This document shows, piece after piece, positions 24,196 to 33,538 of a DNA stretch of 64,000 nucleotides. The translations under genes and the position numbers were made by a program. The notes beneath the pieces were generated by a model, which had not been told where the DNA came from, made no database searches, and saw only the letters and a program-made list of their open reading frames with translations. Each line of letters opens with the position of its first letter. Within the stretch, counting starts at the first letter, position 1. Source of the DNA: Nibribacter koreensis (GTDB lineage Bacteria; Bacteroidota; Bacteroidia; Cytophagales; Hymenobacteraceae). Location: NCBI RefSeq assembly GCF_039541795.1, contig NZ_BAABGX010000001.1, positions 930,001-994,000 of the forward strand, given 5' to 3'.

Positions 24196-24235
24196 CCGTT
24201 TTTAACCTGTTTCCTGAAAAATAGCCTAAAAACGG
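24196..24235. repeat. Intergenic palindrome family copy
   Basis: CCGTTTTTAACCTGTTTCCTG then AAAAATAGCCTAAAAACGG, after the exported-protein pair. Confidence 0.7.
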
Positions 24236-24296
24236 CCTCTAGCAACTTGCGCAATACGCTTGTGTCCTTTATCTTTCAAGAGAACCTCAACTACCT

Positions 24297-24791
24297 ATGT
24301 TGGAGAACATGAATGCCAGCAAGGGCAATCCAGAACTTTTACCCATGATCCTTAGAGAAGCGCAATTACAGGATATTCCGGCCATGCAGGTGGTGAGACG
24401 GGCGGTGCAAGAAAACAAACTGAGCCACCCAGACAGAATCAAGGACCAGGATTACGTACCCATGCTGCACGCGCCCAACAAAGGCTGGGTAGTAGAAGTG
24501 GCGGACAAAGTAGTGGGCTTTGCGGTGGTGGATGTGCTTTCACAGAACATCTGGGCGCTCTTTGTGACTCCGGGCCATGACAAGCAGGGCATTGGCAAGG
24601 CTTTGCAACAGCAGATGCTGACATATGCTTTTCAATACTGTGATCACCTCTGGCTTTCTACAGAGCCTGGCTCCCGCGCCGAAGTCTTTTACCAAAGAAC
24701 GGGTTGGCACTCCACTGGCCTCACTCCTGGCGGCGAAGTCAAATTTGAAATAAGCAGAGCCGATTGGAACCAGACCTTACCTATCAAATAG
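24297..24791 (+). CDS. GNAT family N-acetyltransferase
   Basis: A 164-residue protein. The acetyl-CoA binding strand and loop read IWALFVTPGHDKQGIGKALQQQM (Q/RxxGxG/A pattern), and YQRTGW near the end is typical of GNAT enzymes. The acceptor is unknown. The start could also be ATG 24309 or 24345; the latter begins just before the family core. Confidence 0.85.
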   Translation: MLENMNASKGNPELLPMILREAQLQDIPAMQVVRRAVQENKLSHPDRIKDQDYVPMLHAPNKGWVVEVADKVVGFAVVDVLSQNIWALFVTPGHDKQGIGKALQQQMLTYAFQYCDHLWLSTEPGSRAEVFYQRTGWHSTGLTPGGEVKFEISRADWNQTLPIK

Positions 24792-24835
24792 TATTACCCT
24801 GATTAAATTCTCCACTCATTTAGGATGCAACAATA

Positions 24836-24874
24836 CCGTTTTTAGCCTGAAATCCAGAAAACAGGCCAAAAACG
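24836..24874. repeat. Intergenic palindrome family copy
   Basis: CCGTTTTTAGCCTGAAATCCAG then AAAACAGGCCAAAAACG, between the acetyltransferase and hydrolase genes. Confidence 0.8.
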
Positions 24875-24968
24875 AAGGTAGAATACGTTTGCCGTACTAG
24901 CTTAAAGGTAAATTTTACAACAGCCTTTGCATACCCGCGTTTACAGATGAAACATACGCTCTTGTACC

Positions 24969-25970
24969 ATGTTTCTAACACGCATTCTTCCCCTCTTCAT
25001 CTTTCTATTGCTTTCGGCTGGTTGTACGCTAGCCCAACCCAAACCCTTAGACCCAGAACTAACCTATTATGACTATCCTTTTCCAGTAAACTACTACGCG
25101 GTAACCGTGCAGAAACAACCCATGCGCATGGCCTACATGGACGTAAAACCCTCTCAGCCCAACGGGCAAACGGTATTGCTTCTGCACGGCAAAAACTTCA
25201 ATGGAGCCTACTGGGAACAAACGGCCAAAGACCTGAGCAAGAACGGGTATAGAGTCATCATGCCTGATCAGATTGGGTTTGGCAAGTCCAGCAAGCCGCA
25301 GAACATTCAATACACGTTTCAGATGCTGGCGCAGAACACCAAGGCGCTGCTGGACAGTCTGGGTGTAAAAAAGGCGGCAGTGCTGGGCCACTCCATGGGC
25401 GGCATGCTGGCCACCCGCTTTGCCTTGATGTACCCAGACCTCACCCAAAAGCTCATCCTGGAAAACCCCATCGGGCTGGAAGACTGGAAACGGTGGGTGC
25501 CCTATCAATCCATAGACCAATGGTATGCCAGTGAGCTGAAGCAGAATTATGAAGGCATCAAGCAGTACCAACTGGACAATTACTACGGCGGCAAATGGGA
25601 CCCTGCCTATGACGAGTGGGTGAACGTGCTGGCCGGCTGGACCATGCACCCAGACTACCCCAAGATTGCCTGGAACGCCGCCCTTACCTATGACATGATC
25701 TTCACCCAGCCAGTGGTGTATGAATTCAACCAGCTCAAAATGCCTACTCTGCTTATCATTGGCCAGCGGGACAAGACCGCCTTGGGCAAAGCCAAAGCCA
25801 GCCCAGAGGCGCGCGCCAAACTGGGCAACTATCCGGCTTTGGGCAAAGAGACCGCTAAGAAAATCCCGAAGGCTCAGTTGATAGAATTGCAAAACGTAGG
25901 GCACCTGCCACACATAGAGGCCTACAGCCGCTTCATCACGCCTCTGCTCCAGTTTTTAAAAACAAAGTAA
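24969..25970 (+). CDS. Exported alpha/beta hydrolase
   Basis: 333 residues with a hydrophobic N-terminal export signal containing a Cys (LLLSAGCTLAQ), possibly a lipoprotein though the lipobox is not ideal. The fold shows LLLHGKNFNGAYW (oxyanion loop), nucleophile elbow GHSMGGM, the acid region IGQRDKTALG and the His in NVGHLPHIEA. The substrate is unknown. Confidence 0.88.
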   Translation: MFLTRILPLFIFLLLSAGCTLAQPKPLDPELTYYDYPFPVNYYAVTVQKQPMRMAYMDVKPSQPNGQTVLLLHGKNFNGAYWEQTAKDLSKNGYRVIMPDQIGFGKSSKPQNIQYTFQMLAQNTKALLDSLGVKKAAVLGHSMGGMLATRFALMYPDLTQKLILENPIGLEDWKRWVPYQSIDQWYASELKQNYEGIKQYQLDNYYGGKWDPAYDEWVNVLAGWTMHPDYPKIAWNAALTYDMIFTQPVVYEFNQLKMPTLLIIGQRDKTALGKAKASPEARAKLGNYPALGKETAKKIPKAQLIELQNVGHLPHIEAYSRFITPLLQFLKTK

Positions 25971-25996
25971 GCCATTTCACTTACAAGCGCTCTTCT

Positions 25997-26036
25997 CCGT
26001 TTTTGGCCTGTTCTATAGAAAACAGGCCAAAAACGG
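25997..26036. repeat. Intergenic palindrome copy, also likely terminator
   Basis: CCGTTTTTGGCCTGTTCTATAG then AAAACAGGCCAAAAACGG, followed by a T-run that could end the hydrolase transcript. Confidence 0.85.
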
Positions 26037-26100
26037 ATTTTTTTTGTGAGTACATTAAACCTTTGCCTTTGGGGCGGGTCAAAGCCCAAACCATTTTGTA

Positions 26101-28968
26101 ATGAAAAAACAAAGTCTACTCCTCTTTCTCCTTTTCACGCTCTCCTTTAATGTCTTTAGCCAGTCCACGTCCGTGAGCGGAACGGTGGTAGGCGGCGGCT
26201 CTCCCTTGATTGGCGCCACGGTGGCCTTGCTAAAGGCAGATTCATCTGTCTTTAGAGGAGCTGCTACAGACGTAGACGGCGGCTTCCAGATTGCGAGCGT
26301 GCCGGCCGGGCGTTACATTGTCAAAGCTTCTTATCTGGGCTTCACAGATTTTTACAGAGGCGTAACCGTGGGGTCTACTCCAGTAGCCTTGGGCACCCTC
26401 ACATTGTCATCGGCTAGCCAGCGCCTGCGCGAGGTAGAAGTGGTGGGACGTGCCGCCACGGTCATCACCAAGGCAGACACCGCCGAGATGAATGCGGCCG
26501 CCTACAAAGTAAACAAAGACGCCAACGCCGAAAACCTCATTCAGAAAATGCCAGGCGTGACCATCCAGAACGGACAGGTACAAGCCCAGGGCGAGCGCGT
26601 GCAGCGCGTATTGGTGGATGGGAAAGAATTCTTCGGGGAGGATCCTAGCGCGGTGTTGAAGAACCTGCCCGCCGAGGTCATCTCAAAAATACAAGTATTT
26701 GACCGCCAGAGCGACCAAGCCCAGTTTACTGGTTTCAGTGACGGTAACGAGCAGAAAACCATCAACATCATCACCAAGCCAGAGTTTAGGACCGGTCGGT
26801 TTGGCCGCCTGAGCGTAGGCGCTGGCACGGATGATCGTTACCGCGTGAGTGGCAACATTAACCAGTTTGAAGGCAACAGACGCATTTCCATTGTGGGCCT
26901 GAGCAACAACGTAAACGAGCAGAACTTCTCTTCTGAAGACCTGGTGGGCGTAGCCAGTGCCAGTGCCAGAGGTGGCGGCGGAAACCGCGGCGGCGGCGGC
27001 GGTGGTCCACGCGGCGGTGGCGGCATGGGCGGTTTTGGAGGTGGCAACAACACCGGCGACTTCTTAGTGAACACCAACAACGGTATTGCCCGCACCAATG
27101 CCATTGGCATCAACTACCTGGACAAATGGGGCAAGAAAGTAGACATACAGGGTAGCTACTTCTTCAACCACTCCAACACCAACTCCAACTACTCGCTTTT
27201 CAGAAACTATCTGGAAGACGGTGAAACCACCAGCATTTATGGTGAAAGCGGACAGGCCGGTGCATTAAACCAGAACCACCGCTTGAACCTGCGCCTGACG
27301 TATGCCATTGACTCGGCCAATTCCATCATCATCAGGCCAAGACTTAGCTTCCAGAAAAACGAAGGAGACAGCAACGAAGCTGGCGAGACCCTATCCGGAG
27401 ATCCAGTGATTACCTTGGACCGTTTGTTCAACTCCAACCTGACGGGGCTAAACTTCAACAACAACATCTTGTACCGTCACAGTTTTGCCAAAAGAGGTCG
27501 TACCATTAGTTTGGACGTTACCACCGGTTATAACCAGAATGACGCAGACAAGTATCAGTTTGCCATCACCACAGACCCAGAGCGCGTGACCACGCAAGAC
27601 CAGATTTCTATTCTGGACAACAACGGGTTGGTATTAGGCGCCAACGTAAACTACACAGAGCCCTTAACAGACAAGACGCAGTTGCAACTTACGTACGCCA
27701 CCAACTACAACAAATCTGACGGAGATTATAAGACGTTTGAGCGCGCAGAAAACAGCGACGAGTACACGAATCTTCTGGTGAATCAGTCAAGCTTGGTAGA
27801 AAACAAGATCACCACGCAGGAGTTTGGTACCGGCTGGCGGTACAACACCAAAGACTTTCAAGTAATGCTGAACGCACGGTATCAGTACCTGAGCATGCAG
27901 ACAGACCAGGAACTGCCTACGGTCATGAGCCCGTCTTATGACTACCACAATGTGTTGCCGTTTGGTATGTTGCGTTACAATTTCAATGCAGACCGCAACG
28001 TGCGCATCTTCTACAACGGCCGCTCACAGACGCCATCAGTTGACCAGTTGCAGAGCGCCATTGACAAGTCTAATTCTTTGCTTTGGACGCAGGGAAATCC
28101 TTCTTTGCAGCAGAGCTTCAATCACAACTTTAACGTGCGTTACTCGGCGGCCAATCCGGGCAAGTCTTCTTCGTTCTTTGTAGTGTTGGGAGGATCAGCC
28201 GCCCAGGATTACATTGGCCGTGAGACCATCACCGCCAGAGGCAACTCAGGCTTAACCGGCGAGGATGCGTTAACAGGGAATACCCGTTTAACCAGACCCG
28301 TGAACCTGGAAGGTCAGTACAGCCTTCGTTCTTTCTTGGTGTACGGTTTGCCGGTATCTTTCATCAAGTCTAACATCAACGTGAACGCGAACGCTTCTTA
28401 CACCAACAACCCTGGTTTAGAAGACGGCAAAGAGAACAACACGGCCACGGCCAACGTGGGTGGTGGACTAACGCTGAGCTCCAACATTAGCGAGAACTTT
28501 GACTTCTTGATCTCAACCAACGCTACGTACAATGAGGCCACGTATTCTTTAAAGAGCAACCAGAACAACAACTACTACAACCAGAGCAGCCAGTTTAGAC
28601 TGAACTGGTTGGTTTGGAAGGGAATAAACCTCACCACTGAGTTGAATCACCAGTACAACGGTGGCTTAGCCGAGGGTATTGACCCTACTTTCTTGCTATG
28701 GAACGGTAGCGTGGGCTATAAATTCATGAAAGACCGCCAGGCAGAATTGAGATTGTCAGCGTTTGATATTCTAGGTGAAAACACCAGCATTCAACGCAAC
28801 ATCAACAACACCTATTTTGAAGACGTGCAAACCAACGTTTTGCAGCGCTACTTCATGGTGAGTTTTGTCTACAACTTACGCATGTTTGGAGCGGCCAGTG
28901 CTAGGCCAGCCCAACAGCCTGGTATGCCAGGCAACTTCCAGAGAAGAGACGGCGGCGGCATGCACTAA
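26101..28968 (+). CDS. TonB-linked outer-membrane beta-barrel protein
   Basis: 955 residues. The signal peptide ends near VFSQ; a carboxypeptidase-regulatory-like domain follows (about 22-105, SVSGTVVGGGSPLIGATV), then a plug-like region (about 120-230, NAENLIQKMPGVTIQNGQ and VDGKEFFGEDP), then a long barrel ending in FVYNLRMFG plus a polar tail. An unusual Gly-rich stretch (about 285-320, with repeated GGGG) sits in an early barrel loop. It resembles large TonB-dependent receptors of Bacteroidota; no SusD partner is adjacent, so the cargo cannot be guessed. Confidence 0.88.
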   Translation: MKKQSLLLFLLFTLSFNVFSQSTSVSGTVVGGGSPLIGATVALLKADSSVFRGAATDVDGGFQIASVPAGRYIVKASYLGFTDFYRGVTVGSTPVALGTLTLSSASQRLREVEVVGRAATVITKADTAEMNAAAYKVNKDANAENLIQKMPGVTIQNGQVQAQGERVQRVLVDGKEFFGEDPSAVLKNLPAEVISKIQVFDRQSDQAQFTGFSDGNEQKTINIITKPEFRTGRFGRLSVGAGTDDRYRVSGNINQFEGNRRISIVGLSNNVNEQNFSSEDLVGVASASARGGGGNRGGGGGGPRGGGGMGGFGGGNNTGDFLVNTNNGIARTNAIGINYLDKWGKKVDIQGSYFFNHSNTNSNYSLFRNYLEDGETTSIYGESGQAGALNQNHRLNLRLTYAIDSANSIIIRPRLSFQKNEGDSNEAGETLSGDPVITLDRLFNSNLTGLNFNNNILYRHSFAKRGRTISLDVTTGYNQNDADKYQFAITTDPERVTTQDQISILDNNGLVLGANVNYTEPLTDKTQLQLTYATNYNKSDGDYKTFERAENSDEYTNLLVNQSSLVENKITTQEFGTGWRYNTKDFQVMLNARYQYLSMQTDQELPTVMSPSYDYHNVLPFGMLRYNFNADRNVRIFYNGRSQTPSVDQLQSAIDKSNSLLWTQGNPSLQQSFNHNFNVRYSAANPGKSSSFFVVLGGSAAQDYIGRETITARGNSGLTGEDALTGNTRLTRPVNLEGQYSLRSFLVYGLPVSFIKSNINVNANASYTNNPGLEDGKENNTATANVGGGLTLSSNISENFDFLISTNATYNEATYSLKSNQNNNYYNQSSQFRLNWLVWKGINLTTELNHQYNGGLAEGIDPTFLLWNGSVGYKFMKDRQAELRLSAFDILGENTSIQRNINNTYFEDVQTNVLQRYFMVSFVYNLRMFGAASARPAQQPGMPGNFQRRDGGGMH

Positions 28969-28990
28969 GAACCTATTGACTTACAATTGT

Positions 28991-29045
28991 GCTACTCCCG
29001 TTTTTGGCTTGTTTCTCAGGAATCAGGTCAAAAACGGGAGTAGCT
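28991..29045. terminator. Strong hairpin of the palindrome family after the receptor gene
   Basis: GCTACTCCCG TTTTTGGCTTG ... AGGTCAAAAACGGGAGTAGC followed by a T-run. The outer ten pairs are perfect, which makes this copy a credible terminator. Confidence 0.8.
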
Positions 29046-29059
29046 TTTTTTACGGTGCC

Positions 29060-29097
29060 TGTTTTTGGCTTACTTTTGAGAAAACAGGTCAAAATCG
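29060..29097. repeat. Imperfect intergenic palindrome copy
   Basis: TGTTTTTGGCTTACTTTTGAG then AAAACAGGTCAAAATCG, directly after the preceding copy and before the MmcQ/YjbR gene. Confidence 0.55.
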
Positions 29098-29119
29098 CTT
29101 TTTCAGGAAAACTTCTCTT

Positions 29120-29467
29120 ATGGATTTAGAATCATTACGCGCCTTCTGCCTTTCTCTGCCAGCCGTCACTGAAGACGTGAAGTGGGAGCATGACCTTTGC
29201 TTTTCTATTGGAGGCAAGATGTTCTGCGTAGCCAGCCTGGAGGCGCCACTCTCCTTTTCCTTTAAGGTAAACCCAGAGGATTTTCAGGAGCTGTCTGTTA
29301 AGCCCGGCCTTACCCCTGCTCCCTATCTAGCCCGTTATCATTGGATCTTGGCCTCTGAAGGGCATCCGCTATCAAAGGCAGAAGTAGAGACGCGAGTGCG
29401 GGATTCTTATGAGATGATCAAGAGCAAACTCCCCAAAAAGGCCTTGAAAGAAGCCGGTTTGTTGTAG
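29120..29467 (+). CDS. MmcQ/YjbR family protein
   Basis: 115 residues from ATG 29120. LPAVTEDVKWEHDLCFSIGGKMF and SFKVNPEDFQEL followed by YHWILAS are characteristic of the MmcQ/YjbR (CyaY-like fold) family, small proteins thought to bind DNA. The longer open frame upstream lies over the receptor gene and the palindromes. Confidence 0.88.
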   Translation: MDLESLRAFCLSLPAVTEDVKWEHDLCFSIGGKMFCVASLEAPLSFSFKVNPEDFQELSVKPGLTPAPYLARYHWILASEGHPLSKAEVETRVRDSYEMIKSKLPKKALKEAGLL

Positions 29468-29508
29468 GTAATACACGTAGTTCCCGGCATGCTAAATCTG
29501 CAATAGAA

Positions 29509-29546
29509 TCGTTTTTGGGCTGTTTTTCAGGAATTTGCAGAAAAAC
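29509..29546. repeat. Imperfect intergenic palindrome copy
   Basis: CGTTTTTGGGCTGTTTTTCAG then GAATTTGCAGAAAAACG, after the MmcQ/YjbR gene. Confidence 0.6.
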
Positions 29547-29602
29547 GCTTTTGCATTTAGCAATTAGTGCCGTAAATTTATAAGACCTTAACAACCCCTA
29601 TT

Positions 29603-29722
29603 ATGGCAGACTGGAAAAAAGCCCTCAAGCGAATGGGCGTGGCAGGTTTCCTGTTTTTCTTTATCAAAGGCCTTGTCTGGATCTTTATCTTCTTGGGCGG
29701 CGCCAAGCTCATCTTTGATTAA
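29603..29722 (+). CDS. Small membrane protein, 39 residues
   Basis: A short frame starting MADWKKALKRMGVAG, with one hydrophobic helix (GFLFFFIKGLVWIFIFLGG) and the ending AKLIFD, then TAA. The amphipathic basic start, single transmembrane helix and conserved-looking layout suggest a real small inner-membrane protein. No function is known to me. Confidence 0.6.
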   Translation: MADWKKALKRMGVAGFLFFFIKGLVWIFIFLGGAKLIFD

Positions 29723-30029
29723 GTCTTTCGATTATTTGGCTGTGCACTGTCTAGCGTAGTAGTAGGCTTTATTAGTATAGTGCCGTCATCTCCGCGTTTT
29801 TTCCTCTCTCCGCACGGCGGCTTATTACCTGTCTTTTTACAAATCCAGAGATTCAGATAGAATTTTGGGATTAACTTCCTACCTTTTCCGGCAGAGTCTT
29901 AAGTTGTTCCAAACCCAATTTTTGGCATTTGCCTGCTTTGGTATATTCAAGACGGCTATTGCTCTTTACAAGCCACGGGCTCTCCCCTAAGACTAGTTAT
30001 CCTGTCACCCTTTACCGTTTGTGCACTTT
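29723..30029. other. Intergenic region, no recognised feature
   Basis: About 300 bases before the KAS III gene without a coding frame, hairpin or RNA that I can name. Confidence 0.5.
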
Positions 30030-31115
30030 ATGGCTTCCCGCATCCTATCTTCCGTCATCATTGGTTCTGGCAGCTTTTTACCAGAGAAAGCCATAGACAA
30101 CGCGCACTTCCATTCCAGCTCTTTCTTTGATGCGCAAGGCCATTCTCTGGAAGGGTCTAATGAAACCATCATCCGGAAGTTTCAGCAGATAACGGGCATA
30201 CGGGAGCGGCGCTACGCAGATAATAACATGGTCACCTCTGACCTTGGTTTCAGAGCCGCGCAACGAGCCTTAGACCACGCCCAGATTGACCCTGAGACCT
30301 TGGACTACCTCATTGTGGCGCATAATTACGGAGACGTGAAAGCCGGAAGCGGATGTGTGGACATGGTGCCCACGCTGGCGGCCCGCGTCAAACATTTGCT
30401 ACAGATCAAGAACCCGTATACGGTGGCGTATGATCTGCCCTTCGGGTGCCCGGGTTGGTTGCAAGGCGTGATTCAGGCGCATTATTATCTGCAGTCAGGT
30501 GACGCCAAGCGCATTCTGGTCATTGGCGCTGAAACCCTTTCCAGAGTCTCTGACCCGCATGACCGTGACAGCATGATTTATGCAGACGGCGCCGGCGCTG
30601 TGGTACTGGAGGCCAGAGAATCTGAAACCAAGACCGGCATCCTAAGTCACGTGACCGTTTCAGATACCTACTCCCAGGCGCACTGGCTCCGCAATACGCA
30701 CTCCTACAACCCTAGCCTGCCGAAAGACCGCCTTTACATAAAAATGGACGGCCGTAAAATCTATGAATATGCCCTCACCACCGTGCCCCAGGTGATTCAG
30801 AAATGCTTGCAGAAAGCCGGCCTTGACTTACTAGATATCCAGAAGGTCTTGATTCACCAGGCCAATGAAAAGATGGATGAGGCCATGCTAGAAAGGCTAT
30901 TTAAACTGTATGGACATTCTCAGGTGCCGCCGGGCATTATGCCCATGACCGTGAACACCCTGGGCAACACCTCCGTAGCGACGCTCCCTACCCTGTTTGA
31001 TTTGGTGAACAGAAATCAGTTAGAAGGACATCATTTTGAACCTGGAAAGCCAGTGGTATTTGCCTCTGTGGGCGCAGGCATGAACGCCAATGCGGTAGTC
31101 TACCAAATGCCCTAG
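30030..31115 (+). CDS. 3-oxoacyl-ACP synthase III family protein (FabH-like)
   Basis: 361 residues from ATG 30030; the GTG at 30021 is less likely. The thiolase-fold catalytic triad is visible: C140 in DLPFGCPGW, H276 in LIHQANEKM, N313 in NTLGNTSVAT. The sequence deviates from housekeeping FabH around the active-site Cys and in the long N-terminal insertion, so it may start or shape a specialised fatty acid or polyketide chain. No acyl carrier protein is adjacent. Confidence 0.88.
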   Translation: MASRILSSVIIGSGSFLPEKAIDNAHFHSSSFFDAQGHSLEGSNETIIRKFQQITGIRERRYADNNMVTSDLGFRAAQRALDHAQIDPETLDYLIVAHNYGDVKAGSGCVDMVPTLAARVKHLLQIKNPYTVAYDLPFGCPGWLQGVIQAHYYLQSGDAKRILVIGAETLSRVSDPHDRDSMIYADGAGAVVLEARESETKTGILSHVTVSDTYSQAHWLRNTHSYNPSLPKDRLYIKMDGRKIYEYALTTVPQVIQKCLQKAGLDLLDIQKVLIHQANEKMDEAMLERLFKLYGHSQVPPGIMPMTVNTLGNTSVATLPTLFDLVNRNQLEGHHFEPGKPVVFASVGAGMNANAVVYQMP

Positions 31116-31240
31116 ACGTTTTGCAGTTTAGCTTGTACGCCCTTCAAAATCCATCTCTGGCTGGAAAGAAATTCTTTAGTATCATAATGTTATTGCCTGT
31201 TTTCTGTTGAGATTTGCAGGAACCTTACGGCATTTACCAC

Positions 31241-32377
31241 ATGACTATAGGAATCATTGGCGGCGGCATTGGCGGCCTTACCACGGCCATAGCCTTGCAC
31301 CAGCTTAAATTTAAAGTAGAAGTATTTGAGTCGGCGGCGGCCTTTGCGCCCGTAGGGGCCGGACTGGCCTTGGCCGCCAACGCCATCAAGGCCTTTAAAA
31401 AACTAGGCATTGCCGATGACATCATTGCCCGGGGACAGTGCCTGGACGGTTTCCATATCTTTGACGAGCAAGGCCGCCTCATAAACTGCACCGACAGCCG
31501 GGCCATGAGCGCTAAATACGGGCTGGATAATTTTGTCATTCATAGGGCCAGTCTGCATGAGGCTTTGCTTGCGCACCTTTCTGAGGTTCCCTTGCACGTC
31601 AATAAGCGAGTGGTCAGTGCAGATACCTCGTCACAAGGTGTAACTCTTACGTTTCAAGATGGGTCTACGCGGCAAATGGACTATGTGCTAGTAGCGGATG
31701 GAATACATTCTGCCGTTCGGCAACAGTTGTTACCCGCCTCCACGCCCCGGTATGCGGGCTATACCTGTTGGCGGGCTGTGATAGAGAATCCGGGATTGAC
31801 TGCCCACTACGCATCAGAGACCTGGGGACCCGCCGGTCGCGTGGGCTGGACACCTTTGCAGGACAATAAGATTTACTGGTTTGCCTGTATCAACGCACCG
31901 CAGAATGACCCTGCTATGAAGGCCATGACCATTGAGGATTTACGCCAGCATTTCAGCCATTACCATGCTCCCCTTCCAGCACTCTTCAACGCTACCCAGC
32001 CTGAGCAACTCTTGTGGCATGATTTATATGATTTGGCACCCATCAACAAATACGCCTTCCAGAACCTATTGCTTATAGGTGACGCCGCCCATGCCACTAC
32101 GCCCAATATGGGACAGGGTGCCTGCCAGGCCATTGAAGACGCCGCCGTGTTAGCTGATGAGCTATCCCTAGACCGTGACTTGAATGCGGCGGCCAAACGG
32201 TTTGAGAAGCGCCGTCTGGCACGTACCCATTGGATCACTAACCAATCTCGCTTGTTGGGCAACGTAGCACAGGCTACCAATCCTCTTTTTATAAAAGCCC
32301 GCAACTTTGCACTCAAGCACATGCCCAAAGCCATTAATGACCGGCAACTGGAAAAAGTCTACTCCGTGGATTTCTAA
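31241..32377 (+). CDS. FAD-dependent monooxygenase (p-hydroxybenzoate hydroxylase fold)
   Basis: 378 residues from ATG 31241. The dinucleotide-binding GIIGGGIGGLTTAIAL, the central DYVLVADGIHSAVRQQL (DG motif) and the FAD ribityl motif LLIGDAAHATTPNMGQG are complete. Members act on aromatics, kynurenine or carotenoids; the substrate is not determinable here. Confidence 0.9.
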   Translation: MTIGIIGGGIGGLTTAIALHQLKFKVEVFESAAAFAPVGAGLALAANAIKAFKKLGIADDIIARGQCLDGFHIFDEQGRLINCTDSRAMSAKYGLDNFVIHRASLHEALLAHLSEVPLHVNKRVVSADTSSQGVTLTFQDGSTRQMDYVLVADGIHSAVRQQLLPASTPRYAGYTCWRAVIENPGLTAHYASETWGPAGRVGWTPLQDNKIYWFACINAPQNDPAMKAMTIEDLRQHFSHYHAPLPALFNATQPEQLLWHDLYDLAPINKYAFQNLLLIGDAAHATTPNMGQGACQAIEDAAVLADELSLDRDLNAAAKRFEKRRLARTHWITNQSRLLGNVAQATNPLFIKARNFALKHMPKAINDRQLEKVYSVDF

Positions 32378-32388
32378 AAAGAAAAAAT

Positions 32389-32428
32389 CCGTTTTTTGCC
32401 TGTTTTCTGGAAAACAGGCAAAAAACGG
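32389..32428. repeat. Near-perfect intergenic palindrome copy with compensatory change
   Basis: CCGTTTTTTGCCTGTTTTC TG GAAAACAGGCAAAAAACGG. TTTGCC/GGCAAA replaces TTGGCC/GGCCAA, keeping 19 pairs. Lies between convergent genes. Confidence 0.92.
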
Positions 32429-32466
32429 TAACATGCAAGGACTCGGTGTCTAATTAGGACCTTATT

Positions 32467-33444
32467 TTATTGAAGCGAAGAAACAATATCATAAGAGTAA
32501 GAGCTAGCGGTGTCTAGCCGCATGATGTCATGCTCGGTGAGGGTGAGTTGCGTGGCTTTGATCAGGTCTTCTAATTGCTCCAAGCTGGTGGCGCTGGCAA
32601 TGGGCGCGGTGATGCTGGGCCGGGCCATAAGCCAGGCCAGGGCCACCTGTGCCTGCGTGGCCTGATGATGCGCTGAAATCAAGTCCAAAGCCGCCAAAAT
32701 CCGGACGCCTCGTTCTGTGAAGAACTTCTGCATATTCCCCCCTCTTGGACTCTTCTTGAAATCTTCTGGGGACCGGTACTTGCCCGTCAAAAAGCCACTT
32801 GCCAGTGCGTAGTACGAAATCACGCCCAAGTGATGTTCTTTTACTACCTGCTCCAGCTCATGTTCAAAGCCCTCACGGGAGTACAGGTTGTATTCTGGCT
32901 GAAGCGTTTGATACGTAGGTAAACCATGTTCCTTGCTCACTGCCAAGGCTTCTCTTAACCGGTTGGCTTTGATGTTAGAGGCGCCAATAGCCCTAATTTT
33001 TCCCTGCTCCAATAATGTCCTGTACGCCTCTAAAGTTTCCTGAAAAGGCGTGCTGGCGTCGTCTACATGGGATTGGTACAGGTCAATGTAATCGGTTTGC
33101 AACCTCTTTAATGAACCTTCTACGGATTGTATGATGTAGTCTTTTTTGAGCCCTTTGCGCTCAGGGGTAATCTCCCAGCCCACTTTGGTGGCGATGACTA
33201 CGTTGTCTCTCTTGCCGCTTGCCTTTAGCCACTTGCCAATGATGGTCTCAGACTCGCCGCCCTGGTTGCCGGGCGCCCAGCTGGAATACGCGTCTGCCGT
33301 GTCTATGAGGTTGAGGCCGGCGTCTGTAAACCTATCCAGTAGTTGAAAGGAGGTTTGCTCGTCTACGGTCCACCCAAAGACGTTGCCCCCGAAGGCCAGG
33401 GGACCTACCTCCAGCCCAGTTTTTCCTAAGGATTTCTTTTTCAT
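32467..33444 (-). CDS. Aldo/keto reductase
   Basis: 325 residues from ATG 33444 (MKKKSLGKTGLEVGPLAFGG). The catalytic set is seen as NLIDTADAYSSW (Asp/Tyr), VIATKVGW (Lys) and YQSHVDD (His), with the NADPH loop near IASATSLEQLEDL. It is an AKR of the YajO/voltage-gated beta-subunit-like group. The physiological substrate is unknown. Confidence 0.92.
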   Translation of the reverse strand: MKKKSLGKTGLEVGPLAFGGNVFGWTVDEQTSFQLLDRFTDAGLNLIDTADAYSSWAPGNQGGESETIIGKWLKASGKRDNVVIATKVGWEITPERKGLKKDYIIQSVEGSLKRLQTDYIDLYQSHVDDASTPFQETLEAYRTLLEQGKIRAIGASNIKANRLREALAVSKEHGLPTYQTLQPEYNLYSREGFEHELEQVVKEHHLGVISYYALASGFLTGKYRSPEDFKKSPRGGNMQKFFTERGVRILAALDLISAHHQATQAQVALAWLMARPSITAPIASATSLEQLEDLIKATQLTLTEHDIMRLDTASSYSYDIVSSLQ

Positions 33445-33482
33445 AGTCTTATCCTGTACAGTGATTTGACGTGTTAAAAGCA

Positions 33483-33522
33483 AAACACCCGCCACGGGTG
33501 AGGTAGCGGGTGCTTTCTTTTT
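33483..33522 (-). terminator. Hairpin between nitroreductase and aldo/keto reductase genes
   Basis: On the minus strand, GCACCCGCTACC pairs with GGCGGGTGTT around a short loop and is followed by TTTTGCTTTT. It would end the nitroreductase transcript before the aldo/keto reductase gene. Confidence 0.65.
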
Positions 33523-33538
33523 ATCCGTTCTCTAGAGT

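Noticed and set aside
25059..25913. 284-codon open frame on the minus strand
   Set aside because: It lies entirely antisense to the well-supported alpha/beta hydrolase gene and encodes no recognisable motif.
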